NCBI GenBank assembly: GCA_014871385.1 | Contig: CM026422.1 | Location: 26,564,151 to 26,628,150 of the forward strand | DNA length: 64,000 nucleotides | Direction of reading: 5' to 3' | Source: Ceratodon purpureus | Taxonomy: Eukaryota; Streptophyta; Bryopsida; Pseudoditrichales; Ditrichaceae | Shown here: positions 22,190 through 32,790 of the stretch, in pieces | Position numbering within the stretch: the first letter of the stretch is position 1 | How the letters are laid out: the number at the start of each line of letters is the position of its first letter | Made by a program: the position numbers and the translations under genes | Notes under the pieces: model-generated | The model's database searches: none | What the model was told of the DNA's origin: nothing | What the model saw: only the letters and a program-made list of their open reading frames with translations

Positions 22190-22640
22190 CGGGCTCAGAA
22201 GTATTCATCACGGGATCTCTCGACACCGAACTTGACCAAGATATAAGTAAATTGCGAGCGAGATATAAAAGAACGGAGGACATTTGGGCTCCAGAGTATG
22301 TGTCACAAGATCCCCCGATAGCAAACCTGACCCAGATAATTATACGTACATTGCGAGCAAGGAACAGAAAACAGAAGAGATTTCGGCTCTACAATATTCA
22401 TCACGGGATCCCCAGCAGCCAACTTGACCGAGATATACGTACATTGGGTTTAGGGTAATACAAAGGAATAGAAGAGATGGGGGCTCAGAAGTATACATCG
22501 GGGGATCCCGCGATATCAAACTTGAACGAGATATCAGCACATGGCGAGCGAGATAGAGAACAGTAGAATGCATGTCAGTTCAGCATTGTTTTGTCACGGG
22601 ATGCCCCCAATATCAAACATGACCAACATATTAGAAATGG
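22190..22640. repeat. 97-98-bp tandem array, about five units
   Basis: Copies of CACGGGATC-CCC-ATATCAAACTTGACCGAGATAT start near 22206, 22303, 22400, 22498 and 22596. A further diverged copy lies at 23138. Inside the decayed CACTA and probably part of its arm structure. Confidence 0.8.
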
Positions 22641-22760
22641 GAAGCAGATTCGAAACACATCTACAGAAATGAAATATCATTGACAGGAGGAAGGCAGGTA
22701 TTACATGGAAGCCTGACGATCCTTCAGGCACGGATGAATTCGATGTCATTAACTGAAGAT

Positions 22761-22975
22761 CAGGAAGAGAATTAACTCAGACGGACTCGTCGTGGGATCT
22801 CCTGATGTCGTACCTAAACAACATATAGGATCTCCGATCAAAAAACTTATCTCTGATCAGAAGGAAGAGAATCAACTCAGGAAGAGAATTAACTCAGACG
22901 GACTCGTCGTGGGATCTCCCGATGTCGTACCTAAACAGCACATAGGATCTCCGATCAAAAAACTTGTCTCCCTAT
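22761..22975. repeat. 117-bp tandem duplication
   Basis: CAGGAAGAGAATTAACTCAG starts at 22761 and 22878. Both copies continue through GGATCTCC-GATGTCGTACC to AAAAAACTT. Confidence 0.85.
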
Positions 22976-23760
22976 ACGTTTGCTAACGCAGATTCCATGG
23001 CTATCTTGGGAATGATTCTACTCGTCGGATCCATGATCCACGACGAAGTTGCATACACCACTGCATCAACAGTGACCCACAGAGATATCACATGGCGAAC
23101 ATACAATCAGGTACAGGGCCTGCGGGCTCGGAAGTATTTTTCACGCAATACCCCAATATCAAACATGACCGACATATTATACTGTGAAGCAGATTTGAAA
23201 CTATTCTAGACTTGCTACTACTAAATTTATTCTAAACCATGGAAATATTAGAATACAAAATATACAAATATGAAAGCTTAAAATGAATCTCTGTTTTTTA
23301 TTCAAAGCAACTCTGTTTTGAAGGCATTCCATTCAAAAAATAGTTCACAACCCACACGGGGGACACCTTCGGCAAGAGTTACAAAAAGATGAAAGTGATA
23401 TGTTTTCACATCTACGGTTACCAAACATCGTAGGATATAACGGTCTTGCTAACAACTTTCTAAAGTCCCCTTCCGATATCTGAGCTGATTAGCAGCAAGA
23501 AGTTAAACATGTAGAGTATATGGAAGATGCCTGCAAGTTCAGAAGCAAAGAGAAAAAGAAGATCAGATGGTATGAAGTTTAGGGTTTAAAACCGACAAGT
23601 GCATGTCTAAAGCACGGACTCATCCTCTTGACACTCACCACGAACTCAGCATGAGACAATGGAATTCTGCGCAAGACATACAGCAACCGTAATCTATTAC
23701 TATGAAATCATCAAATAAAGGGCGAGGTTAAGGGTTACGAGGAGATAACATTCCACCTCG

Positions 23761-24099
23761 TCACTGATGTAGTGGGCTCCCCAAATCCCCGCTCTCCTCC
23801 TCATTTGAATCAGCTATAGGGAAGACCTCCCCGGAGGTGAGGGGAAAATTGATGTCGGAAGCGTTCATAATCTCCACTTGCTCTAGAGTATGTGCAAGAG
23901 TCCAATCCCACTCCACACCTGGCTGCATTAGGCGTGCAATGCGGTTCCAGGTGGGAATGGCTACGCCGCGACCACGGGCGCGTTCCACCGCCATAAACCA
24001 TGGACGAAGCTCCTCCACTCCTTGTGGGGAAACAACCACCTCCCACTCGTTTGGCGGATAACTTGACACCCTAAAACCACCACCCAACCTCCTCATCAC
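23761..24099 (-). CDS. Hypothetical 112-residue protein in decayed CACTA
   Basis: An uninterrupted ORF from ATG at 24099, with Trp-rich segments (WFMAVERARG, WNRIARLMQPGVEWDW) and an acidic C-terminus with EESGD. Same strand as the transposase and accessory pseudogenes, so it may be a further accessory gene or exon. I see no homologue among the accessory genes at 28-34 kb and recognise no domain. It could also be a fortuitous ORF. Confidence 0.35.
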   Translation of the reverse strand: MMRRLGGGFRVSSYPPNEWEVVVSPQGVEELRPWFMAVERARGRGVAIPTWNRIARLMQPGVEWDWTLAHTLEQVEIMNASDINFPLTSGEVFPIADSNEEESGDLGSPLHQ

Positions 24100-24564
24100 A
24101 GCAAATGAACTACAAGTAAATGAAATAGAAGGGAAACTAAGAATGAAACAACTGTTTCGTCGCGCAAAGGAACTTATGCTTATGAGGGGGCATATTATAC
24201 TGTGAAGCAGAAATGAAACTCATACAGAAACAAACATCATTGACACGAGGAAGGCAGATATTACACGGGGATGAGAAACTGTCAAGCAGTGATGACTCTT
24301 ATTTCTTTAATAGAGAATGACGAAGACAGGTGACTCTGACGTAATCATCGAAGGATGTCCCGATGTCGTTCCTAAGTGGCATAGAAGATCATGGATCAAC
24401 TACGTTAGCTCTCTCTAAGTTTGCTAAAGCAGCCTCCTTAGCTTTCTTAGGAATGGTTCCACTACCAAAGGCTTCAAATAAACGTCGAAGGTCTCGGACG
24501 TAGGTGCGCGTGGTCCTGGAATTAACAGTGATGAGTTGATGAAGAATTTTTTTGTAGCCAGCCA

Positions 24565-25453
24565 TCAAGGTAGATTGTAAACGGCCACCAAGACAATCCA
24601 CGTAGAGTAATTGGAATTCTGATGGCTGTGAAGACAGACGCCGTTGGTAATCAGGGCAAGCCTCAAATGTGATGATAGCTTTGTGAACTCTAGAAACATT
24701 CTCGTGATTTTCCTCCTTCGAAAGCTATGTGCAACAAACGTCATGTTCTTCCCATCGAACGACGCAGTCGCATGATGCTCCAACAATGTAGCCCGTTTTA
24801 GACATCTATAAATTTGGAGCAGCTTTGGTACCAATGGGAAATGCCTCGTCACTGCAGCTAGAATTGTAGTGGATCCTGAAATATACCTAGATCGTTGGCA
24901 TGTAGGGCGCACACTCAAATCGCCGTTCTCAAGACCTTCGAACAGCACATGTCCCTCGGGACACCTATGGATTCTTTGATGTTGCAGTCCGAGCTTTTGT
25001 ATCAGACTCTTCAGTTCATAAGCTGTTCTAGGTAAATTGTTTGTTGTAGGTAACAGACTTCGAGCCAAATATGTTAGGAGTGCCGAGAGGAATGCGTCAG
25101 ATATGCCATAGACTGATGCTAGAGACATCAACACAATTCCGCACTATATCCGGTTCTCATGGCAGCCTGGGTAAACCGGGTCAATGATCTCTCTGATGAG
25201 ATTCTCATAGTCTACGTCGTCTCCCTCTTATTCCTCTGTTTTTGCCTCCATTTGAAAGTTTCCTGCATCCTCTACCGCATCTGCATGAAGTGCGTCAGCA
25301 TGATCGAAGGCGGAATACATCATCCTTTGGAAATCCACGCCTTCAACATTCAGCCAGGCAAAATCTGGTTCTCCAACAACCTCTCCATCTCTGTGGTAAA
25401 ATTCCTCATAAGATAATCGCCAATAGTATGGAGGCGGTGGGATTGCTCCATCT
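24565..25453 (-). pseudogene. TNP2-type CACTA transposase, N-terminal fragment
   Basis: Read leftward, frames give YENLIREIIDPVYPGC, then the conserved TNP2 N-terminus (LARSLLPTTNNLP, LIQKLGL, IHRCPEGHVLFEG) and the core start HSHQNSNYSTW followed by VAVYNLP, where the frame ends. In-frame TAA and TAG lie upstream of 25134. It aligns with the intact TNP2 at 35944-41347 but is more diverged than that element's own parts. The frame is cut at 25453 and the C-terminal half, DUF4218 and DUF4216 are missing. Confidence 0.8.
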
Positions 25454-26364
25454 TGTCAAGACCTCAATAACTTCAAACTTAACAAGTCCTCAATAAAAGT
25501 CCTAGCAATGACCACCATTAGTAATCCACTCCCGGCAGACGCATCAAGTGTAAAACCAAAAAGCACAACCCTAAGGTTGGCCTTGGCTTACGAAACAAAA
25601 TACAACATATGCAATCACATCCCAAGTTGTAAGAGCAACTCAAGGTGGCATGGAATACAAGGAGCGAGGGTCTCACTCCCCAGCCCACATGAGCCTAAGT
25701 CACAGACACAACCTTGACCATGACCAACAACCACAAACCACAACCAAGCTGCAGAGGCAACTCAAATGGCTATAAAGCATAGAGAGTGAGGGTCTCACTC
25801 TCCAACCCTACACCACTTTAAATCACAACCACAACTTCATTTTGGCCAATAACTTTTAACCAACAATACAATCACCAAAACCAAATAACATAAACAAAAA
25901 TACACGCAACAAAATTCAAGTCATTCTTAATTCAACAATTGCCAAGGCTTCAAAATAAAAATTCAACTTTTAATCTATGCAAACATGCACAATTAACATG
26001 AACATAACATTCCTAAAGGCAGGATCACCTGCACTCAAGGGTAGCAACAAAAGATGAAATAAAATAAAAATAAGCAATAACCAGCTTCTTGCCTTCACCA
26101 AAGATAAAAAAAACAACTAAGCATTGAGATGCCTTGGCTCTTGTTCCTTGAATAGCAACCAGCTTCCTTCTCCCAATCAGTCGACACCTTACAATTGCAG
26201 CTTCCGGCCAACAAAAAAATCAATCACCAACACAGTAAGGACCAACTCCAAACCTCCACCGAGCCAATGCCGCCGCTCAAAACCACCAATCTCCGGAAGC
26301 ACCAACGCTTAACCGAAGAATGACAAAAATTACAAATTAAAATGAAAATAAAATAAAAAGATTA
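25454..26364. other. Non-coding DNA between the two CACTA elements
   Basis: Begins TGTCAAGACC exactly where the TNP2 frame is lost, so 25454 may be the start of another insertion, possibly an LTR. It holds a diverged tandem duplication around GAGGGTCTCACTC (25670 and 25790). No ORF is supported. The insertion site of the intact CACTA follows; TTA at 26362-26364 is its left target duplication. Confidence 0.45.
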
Positions 26365-26378
26365 CACTAGTAGAATTC
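26365..26378. repeat. Left CACTA terminal inverted repeat
   Basis: CACTAGTAGAATTC, preceded by TTA. Subterminal DNA to about 26480 contains GTGACACAGTGTC and TGTCACTGTGGCA motifs that may be binding sites. Confidence 0.95.
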
Positions 26379-26515
26379 CCGTCCAAGAAGGCCAGAGCAG
26401 AAGTGACACAGTGTCCGTTTTGTTTATTTTGCGACAAGAAAAATGACGGAATGTCACTGTGGCATTGTCTCAAGATCACTGCAGTTTCGTGGCGGTCTCC
26501 TGGACGTTGCAGCTT

Positions 26516-26764
26516 TTACCCTGCGGGGAAACCAACGACTTCCATGACTTTGGTAATAAAGTTCGGCTTCTTCATCTTCATGTCTGGGAGTTCTTCACCG
26601 AATCCTTGAATCCCACAGAGGAATCTAGTTGTTGTTTTTCGTAGATTGCGCTGTCCATCTACTCTTCGCGGCGGACCTTCGACTATTCGAACATCGTCGG
26701 AGGAACTATGAGCTCGTTGACTAGATGTTCGTTGTCTGCGATTTAATCTACGCAAACTGTACAT
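26516..26764 (-). CDS. Possible basic 82-residue ORF near left CACTA end
   Basis: ATG at 26764 opens an arginine-rich frame (YSLRRLNRRQRTSSQRAHSS) ending at 26516. It is close to the terminus, where non-coding subterminal DNA is expected, so it may be chance or a terminal exon. No domain recognised. Confidence 0.25.
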   Translation of the reverse strand: MYSLRRLNRRQRTSSQRAHSSSDDVRIVEGPPRRVDGQRNLRKTTTRFLCGIQGFGEELPDMKMKKPNFITKVMEVVGFPAG

Positions 26765-28238
26765 CGAAATTCCGGGTTTGAGTTACTTCAGAACATGATA
26801 TCATGTGAGGAATTGCATCAGATGACTCCCGAGCCCTCACACCTATTTTTAAATAATGCAAAACAGCAAGCCTTTCAAGGAGATGAGAAGACGTATTTGC
26901 GTATCGTTTATTTCCGTTTTCATGTTGCATTGTATGGAGCTTAAGGTAAAAGCTATCCATCCACTTCTTGACAATCCTCTTCCACACGTCTGCTTGTCAA
27001 TTTGAAGACCACGAACTCCCACAACAACCTCTGAATCGTTCTCAAATTGTCATGTACTATTACCGCATGAAAAACCCCCATGATAACAATATTCATGCGC
27101 ATAAAAAATAACAAGGCCTGGTTACGATGTGTACGATCTGAAAACGTAAGATTATTACAATCACATAAATTCTTCTCTCTTTTAGCAAAGCAGAAAAGAT
27201 CATACAACACCCAACCCAAAATTGTATGTGAGAACATTGGTTCTGCTTCATATTGCAGAAGTATAACCCAACGGGACCGAAAAGAAGAAATATCAACAGC
27301 GCATTTCAAATTCTTCTGTTGATTTGTTGGTCGACCGACATTATGTAATCAGCAATGTGAGCGACATAAACTACGACACGGCATTTCTAATCAATTACGA
27401 CCTACTCGACTACAATCGGAAAATTTGCATGTGGAACTGTGCAAACTTCCCCGAAGAGGTCGGCTTTTGCGCACTGTCTCAGAGGGAGATCGGCGACTGT
27501 TGAGTGAATTCTTCAAACACAATCTAATTTAATGTCCATTTAAATCGAATGTTCAATGTACCACGGAGTTTCTAAAGTAGGATTTCAAGAATTTAACATA
27601 CATTGCACAGAAGCCTGAACCGACAGCGAGATTCACACTTTTGTGGGTATACTGAATTCAAATATGATAGATATATCGGGAAATATTTACAAAACCAGAT
27701 GACCGGAAATTACATTTTGTCCAATTCAAACGGCCCATTAAAATATGATAATCCAGGCGACATATCCAGAACCTCGTACTGTCTGATTGTAGCTAAGTTG
27801 CATATATCAGAAACTACACCACAAAACACTGGTGATATCCAGCAAAAACGAATGTTGTAGTTCCAGGAGATATTGTTCACATTCTAGAGCCGACAAACCC
27901 GACATACGACACATACTATTGTATCCAAATTTTCAGGTATGTTCAAACACATTTGTTCATAACATTGTCTGATGTGAGACCGTAACTTTGACAGAAGAGA
28001 TTGCGCACAGATTCCAGTGCTCTTGGTGGAGGAACAATCCGGGACACGTAGGAGGGTACGACGACACTATTGACACCTGACCTCCATTATCACGTGGACA
28101 CCTGAAGACCATAGTGTGACGACATATTATTAGAAGGCTTAACAGAAACATCATACTATTGTGCACAATTGAGTACAAGGAAATCACACCTGCTGATTGG
28201 AAGACTGGACAAAAACAGAGTGAATGGATATGAACTTA
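26765..28238. other. CACTA left arm, no firm gene
   Basis: Short ORFs (for example 26953-27309 minus, 118 codons) lack domains. They could be exons of a minus-strand accessory gene, but I could not join them with credible splice sites. Confidence 0.35.
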
Positions 28239-28748
28239 CTAAGCACGATCATATGTTGTCACCCATATGTCGGCTGCAGGGAGTAGTTTTGCGCCGTCTT
28301 CCAGGTCGATGGGCGTGTTGAGGGGGTCCTCCAGTGCACGACGCAGGGCGTGCAATTCGACGCAGGATAGAGCCCCGATTGGCGCAAGTCGTAGTCGACG
28401 AGAAGTGATTGGGGTCGCCATTTTCCACGACTTTCCGATAGAAGCCCAGTTCACCATGAATCGGGATATTTCGTATTCTTCGTAATTCAACCACATTGGA
28501 GAGACCTCGTTCGCGAAATCGTAACGAGCAAGTCTTAACGCAGCAAATTCCGGACTGCCGTCAATTACACCCCTCCACATTGGACTCGCAAGTCGGGCAT
28601 TCTCAACATCCATAAACGTGCATTTCTGTCGGGGAATGAGTGCGCCTTCCGGGAGATCAAGCGCTTCCCAACCGCTCGGGGATTCCGTAAGCTGATGCAG
28701 CAAAGTCCTCAACACGCCGTCGCGTATAACAGTCTCCCACGACGCCAT
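28239..28748 (-). CDS. Conserved CACTA accessory protein, 169 residues
   Basis: ATG at 28748-28746, directly after a candidate 3' splice site (TCTGCAG, A, ATG), to TAG at 28239. Trp-rich, globular-looking, with CTFMDVENARL, LRLARYDFANEVSPMW, SWKMATPI and DPLNTPIDLEDGAKLL. It aligns along its whole length with the pseudogene at 12185-12688 in the decayed CACTA, including the RA-TAG ending. A GTAAGT overlaps the stop, so an extra exon cannot be excluded. No known domain recognised. Conservation across two elements suggests a transposition-related or host-interaction role (inference). Confidence 0.65.
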   Translation of the reverse strand: MASWETVIRDGVLRTLLHQLTESPSGWEALDLPEGALIPRQKCTFMDVENARLASPMWRGVIDGSPEFAALRLARYDFANEVSPMWLNYEEYEISRFMVNWASIGKSWKMATPITSRRLRLAPIGALSCVELHALRRALEDPLNTPIDLEDGAKLLPAADIWVTTYDRA

Positions 28749-29742
28749 TCTGCAGACGACGTGCAACAAAAAGGTGGTAAGAACCAATTTCCTCTCCAGC
28801 AAAAACTCTCTCAACTCGCGACACCCACAGTTCGATCTAAAAGGAAACAATAAAACAAGTAAGCAGTTCGGTGCGATTCAACAAAGATCATGCACAATGT
28901 ACATGACGGCGGCGATGACGAATGAGACTCACTGCGCAGAAGAATGCAAGTGAACCCCGGTGACGGTGGAAAGGAAATCAACAACGACCGTCTGTGTAGA
29001 AACAACGGGGACAAGCTGGCGTAAAGAAAGCAGATGAGAATGAGGAAGACGCAGTCGGAATCAGCTTAGAGGATGAGTTCAGGAAACTAAAATTACTACC
29101 TCTTCCAGACCTCTCATTGCTTATGTATCGGAGATGATCCTCGTTGTGATCATTTCTTGCTAACCTGAATGATACAGAATTAGATTTGACATGTAGAAAC
29201 TCCAACTGCACTCCATTTCCTGCATGGGCAAGTCACTCATTCCCATCAAACTGTCAAATTTCCAAAACAGAACGCTCCCATCGTAAGTCACAATTCATGA
29301 TTAACAGGACCTACCCACAGACTGGGAATCTATGTCAGTCATTTCCAAATAAATCAAGCTACGACTAATGATTTCCACGTCCACATCGTACTCATTTTCA
29401 CGCCTTGTTAGAGAATCGTATAATGACTATAATTACCATATGGGAATGGAGAACCCACCATTTCTTCTTTCCGGCATCACTTCCTCTCACTTGTCGCGTG
29501 TCACGTTTCTGCTTTTCTACTCTTGTAGTCATTTTCAACTGAACAAAAGAAATTATACAGAACACAGTACAACGGAACATGTACACTATGAATTACTCAA
29601 TTTCAAAAGCCGCATACAATACACTAACTCTGCAAGCGTTGTCGCGGAGTGGGACTTATACGCATAAGTTATAATCAAAAAACTCACATTCATTGAAATG
29701 TAGGTGATGCACAGCGAAATGATTTTAACAGAGGTTCTCTCA

Positions 29743-30219
29743 TCAAGCGCGGCGGCTTTCTAGCTTACAACGGGTCCAGACACGAGCAAGCTCCACTACG
29801 GGCCCATGGCAATCTTCCCTACATATCTGCTCAACTGCCTTAAGATTCGCGAGCTCTTCCTCAGCTGTTCTAATCATGCCCTCTAAGTTCTTGGCTCAGC
29901 GGGTTCCACGCCACCATCGATCATATGCTAGCTCCTTCTCCTCCCTTGCCAGCAAAGCATCTTGTAGTTGTCTCCCCATGGTCCTGTCCACATCCACACC
30001 TCCACGCCGGAAACGCGCGGGTGTGAATTGTTGCAGTAGGTTCGCCAAGACATCTAGCTCCGTCTCGTACACAGTCTGCGCATGCCTCAACGCAAATCGA
30101 AGCGCAGGAACATCTATAAATTCCAACTCGTGCTTCATGTTCTGCAATTCTAATATCATGATAAATGTCCTTATTTCGGCGTTCTCAAGCCTCCTCACGC
30201 TCTTAACTAGTTCGTCCAT
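29743..30219 (-). pseudogene. Coiled-coil accessory protein with internal TGA
   Basis: ATG at 30219. The frame is rich in heptad-like L, E and R (LVKSVRRLENAEI, LEFIDVPALRFALRHAQTVYETELDVLANLLQQF), so a helical coiled coil is likely. It stops at TGA 29896-29898, but the same frame continues with equally helical sequence (EEELANLKAVEQICRED) to a second TGA at 29743. Either the last ~50 codons were lost recently by nonsense mutation or the short form is functional. Function unknown. Confidence 0.5.
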
Positions 30220-31562
30220 CGCGAATTCCTATCCTTTCCTAGGCGAATTCTCATTCTGACGATACATAGCTTCTTCAGAGTATTGGACCGAGATCAATAA
30301 TACAATGGTCAAGAACTACGAGATGTGCATGGTAAGCGAATCAAACGGACAGTTTTCACATTCTTGTTTTTAAAAGAGTATGTAGACTGGGAGTTAGGAC
30401 AAGTCATGCCCATGTTCAGAATGTGCTAATATGCATGATTTCCCTACTTGTTAGAAACCCGGAATACGCATAAAAAGGGACTCAGTTCAACTTCTATTGA
30501 ATTTGTAGAATGGAAATACAAATGAACATTTAAGAAAAAAACAAGGTTATGGGTATTGTACCTGGCATTGTAACACAGTCTTGTGTTTCAACTGGACTTC
30601 CTCACTGTATTAGCAAACGTAGAAAGCGAAATTTGAATTAAGCCTTCTCCTCCAATCTCCTTCCATGACAATGCAAGCAAGTCTCAAATTACACGATACC
30701 GCATCAGATCTCTCCAACGTAATTTTTATCAAAGTCGCGCATTGCACACAGTAAGCTAATAGTATAACAGAGCGAAGTCGCACTTACTTCCGTTCTGAGG
30801 TCGCGCTGTAACCAGCGTCGGTTAGTACCTATTCACCAACTTCTTAGCAAGCACCTTCTACTCCAGTGCCTGATAATTTCTGGATTCCAACTCTCACAAC
30901 AATTTCGTAAATTTTTTTTCATACTGTCAAAAACCAGACATGAACGAAGAACTTATTACCGACCTGTTCAAATGAATAAAAATATACATGGGATTCCCAC
31001 CCGGTGAGTGCTGAGCATCAAAATACAGTGCAAGACATTGTTACAATCCGTATGATATTAAAAATGAAAAAAAATAAAAAAATGAAATAAAATACATTGA
31101 CTATAAAAGTCATAAACTCTTATCTTTATTTTTGTAATAGAAAATACGTCCAGAACATTCAACTGAAAGTCTTGTGTATAAAATTTGGTACCGGCTCCCC
31201 TTCGAATGCTTACTTCACATGGTCTCTACATAGTTGCCAAGAAGCACTTCACAGCAACAGATGCTCACAGAATACTCCTATAAAACAACTACATCGCTAC
31301 TCTGTCATGGGAGACACTTAATGAACGAAAACATGTTCTACATGGGAATATTAAAATTACCTCCGCCACTAACAATACTTTTACTCGGCATGCACACTAT
31401 AATGAACTTCATAATTCCTTGTTATAGAAAACCAGTAAACACACTATCCTCAAATAAAAAAAACATGAAATCCACGAAATTACCATCATTTCAAAACATA
31501 AACCAAAAAACAAAATGTGGTACCACACCATAAGAGCCACTACTTCAAAAACCACCTGTGCA
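30220..31562. other. Spacer between accessory genes
   Basis: AT-rich, no supported coding sequence. May contain introns or UTRs of the flanking minus-strand genes. Confidence 0.4.
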
Positions 31563-32321
31563 CTATGTCTGTTTGTTTTCCTCAGACCTGCGCCTCTTCA
31601 ACTTCTGAACCTCCACAAAACGATTAGCAGTCTGAAGGTAAATTGTGTCTCTTATCTTTCTAGGATACGGCATATCCAAACAGTCAAGGTATATACTATG
31701 CAACGTAACATCTGGCCCAAACTCGTCTTCGTCAAGAGTTTGTTGCGTTAAAAACTCCTCTTTTGTGAGTTTCAGGCCTGCAAAATCAGGGTCATTGTCT
31801 GCTTGATCACAATGTCGCCTGTATTGTTTCTCCGATTCAGTCATCCATGATTCCTCATCCAAAATTTCTTGAGTTGGTAGCGACTGCGTTATCTGCCCTC
31901 CCTGTTCGTCATCGCTCAACTCTCCGTCTCGTTTCCTCTTAAGCAAACGTTCAATTATGTTACCGTGTACAGGCCGCGGAGGAATACGTTCTTCATCACT
32001 CAAGTCGTCATCACCTGTAATATTAACAGGGACACATTCAGTATCAGACGGATTAGACTTCAACGCAACGGTACTACCTCCTGCGGTAACTTCCCCTTGC
32101 ATGCTTGTCCTATCCTCCTTAACAGTACTTGCTACCCTGTCTGGTTCATTATCTATTAGGCTATGCCCTTCCCCTTCCGTTTGAGACGCAACATTCACCC
32201 TGTCGCCCATATTGTTCAGCTTGTATCCAACAGCTACCTCACTCAAATCGTCCAAAGTGAATTGAGAAGCATAAAAGTGTACTACATTCTGAAATGACAT
32301 TGCCCGGGCTGCTAAGGACAT
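31563..32321 (-). CDS. Acidic nuclear-type accessory protein, 252 residues
   Basis: Single uninterrupted frame from ATG at 32321. Strongly acidic with SDEE and SDDEQ clusters, an NLS-like LLKRKRDGELSDDEQ and a basic C-terminus KLKRRRSEE. No catalytic motif seen. It is one of several minus-strand genes between the TNP2 3' end and the left terminus. Function unknown; the charge pattern resembles nuclear regulatory or adaptor proteins, which is only an impression. Confidence 0.5.
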   Translation of the reverse strand: MSLAARAMSFQNVVHFYASQFTLDDLSEVAVGYKLNNMGDRVNVASQTEGEGHSLIDNEPDRVASTVKEDRTSMQGEVTAGGSTVALKSNPSDTECVPVNITGDDDLSDEERIPPRPVHGNIIERLLKRKRDGELSDDEQGGQITQSLPTQEILDEESWMTESEKQYRRHCDQADNDPDFAGLKLTKEEFLTQQTLDEDEFGPDVTLHSIYLDCLDMPYPRKIRDTIYLQTANRFVEVQKLKRRRSEENKQT

Positions 32322-32790
32322 ACGAGATGTAACTTATAGTCTTAGAAGAAATCGTCACTCCCACTAACTTTATAGTCTTCACGTGGTAAACTAAAAGAAT
32401 AAAGGTGAACTTTGAACAAACACCACACTAACTGTATCCCAACATGCTGATTGAAATAGTTCTAACGACGCGTCCTCCAGTGAACAGCACATGAATGTAG
32501 TTCAACTACATGTCTAACCTCTGTGTAAATAACTTTTTTAAACGTAAAGTATGTAAAACAGCGGAATATAAATGGTTTCAATGGATCATTTGATCAGATT
32601 TTCGAAAACCGTAATTACCGAAAGGACAGAATAGAGATCATATTGAAAATCAAGAACACATTAGAAGATTTGATAAAACATGCAAAGACAGTTCAACCAT
32701 GTAAATACATTAAACTCTAATTAAATCTTTGGCAATTCAATTCAACGTACCACGTTTAATTTCCTCTATGCTCTTAGTCTTCCAAGCATT

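Larger units (their letters stand above)
22640..24500. repeat. Diverged ~1.5-kb duplicated segment
   Basis: The run GAAGCAG-TT/AT-GAAAC, CATTGACA-GAGGAAGGCAG, GATGTCGT-CCTAA and TTTGCTAA-GCAG occurs in the same order at about 22640-23010 and again at 24198-24460. This suggests a segmental duplication inside the decayed CACTA. Confidence 0.6.
11157..25453. mobile_element. Decayed CACTA remnant, interrupted by copia
   Basis: The candidate left end CACTACAAGGAAATTGCTG at 11157 has the CACTA-type start. Inside are a minus-strand accessory pseudogene (12185-12688), ~97-bp arrays (22190-22640) and the N-terminal half of a TNP2 transposase pseudogene (24565-25453). The remnant is split by the copia insertion at 13516-19582 and carries a small hAT element at 20784. 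The right side stops abruptly at 25453, mid-frame of TNP2, so the right end is missing. Extent is inferred from content; the left terminus is the weakest part. Confidence 0.5.

Noticed and set aside
24389-24601. 70-codon minus ORF after the TNP2 fragment
   Set aside because: Lies in a duplicated non-coding segment that also occurs near 22960; no TNP2 similarity.
26403-26644. Plus-strand ORFs near the left CACTA end
   Set aside because: Subterminal region, opposite to the accessory gene strand, no recognisable sequence.
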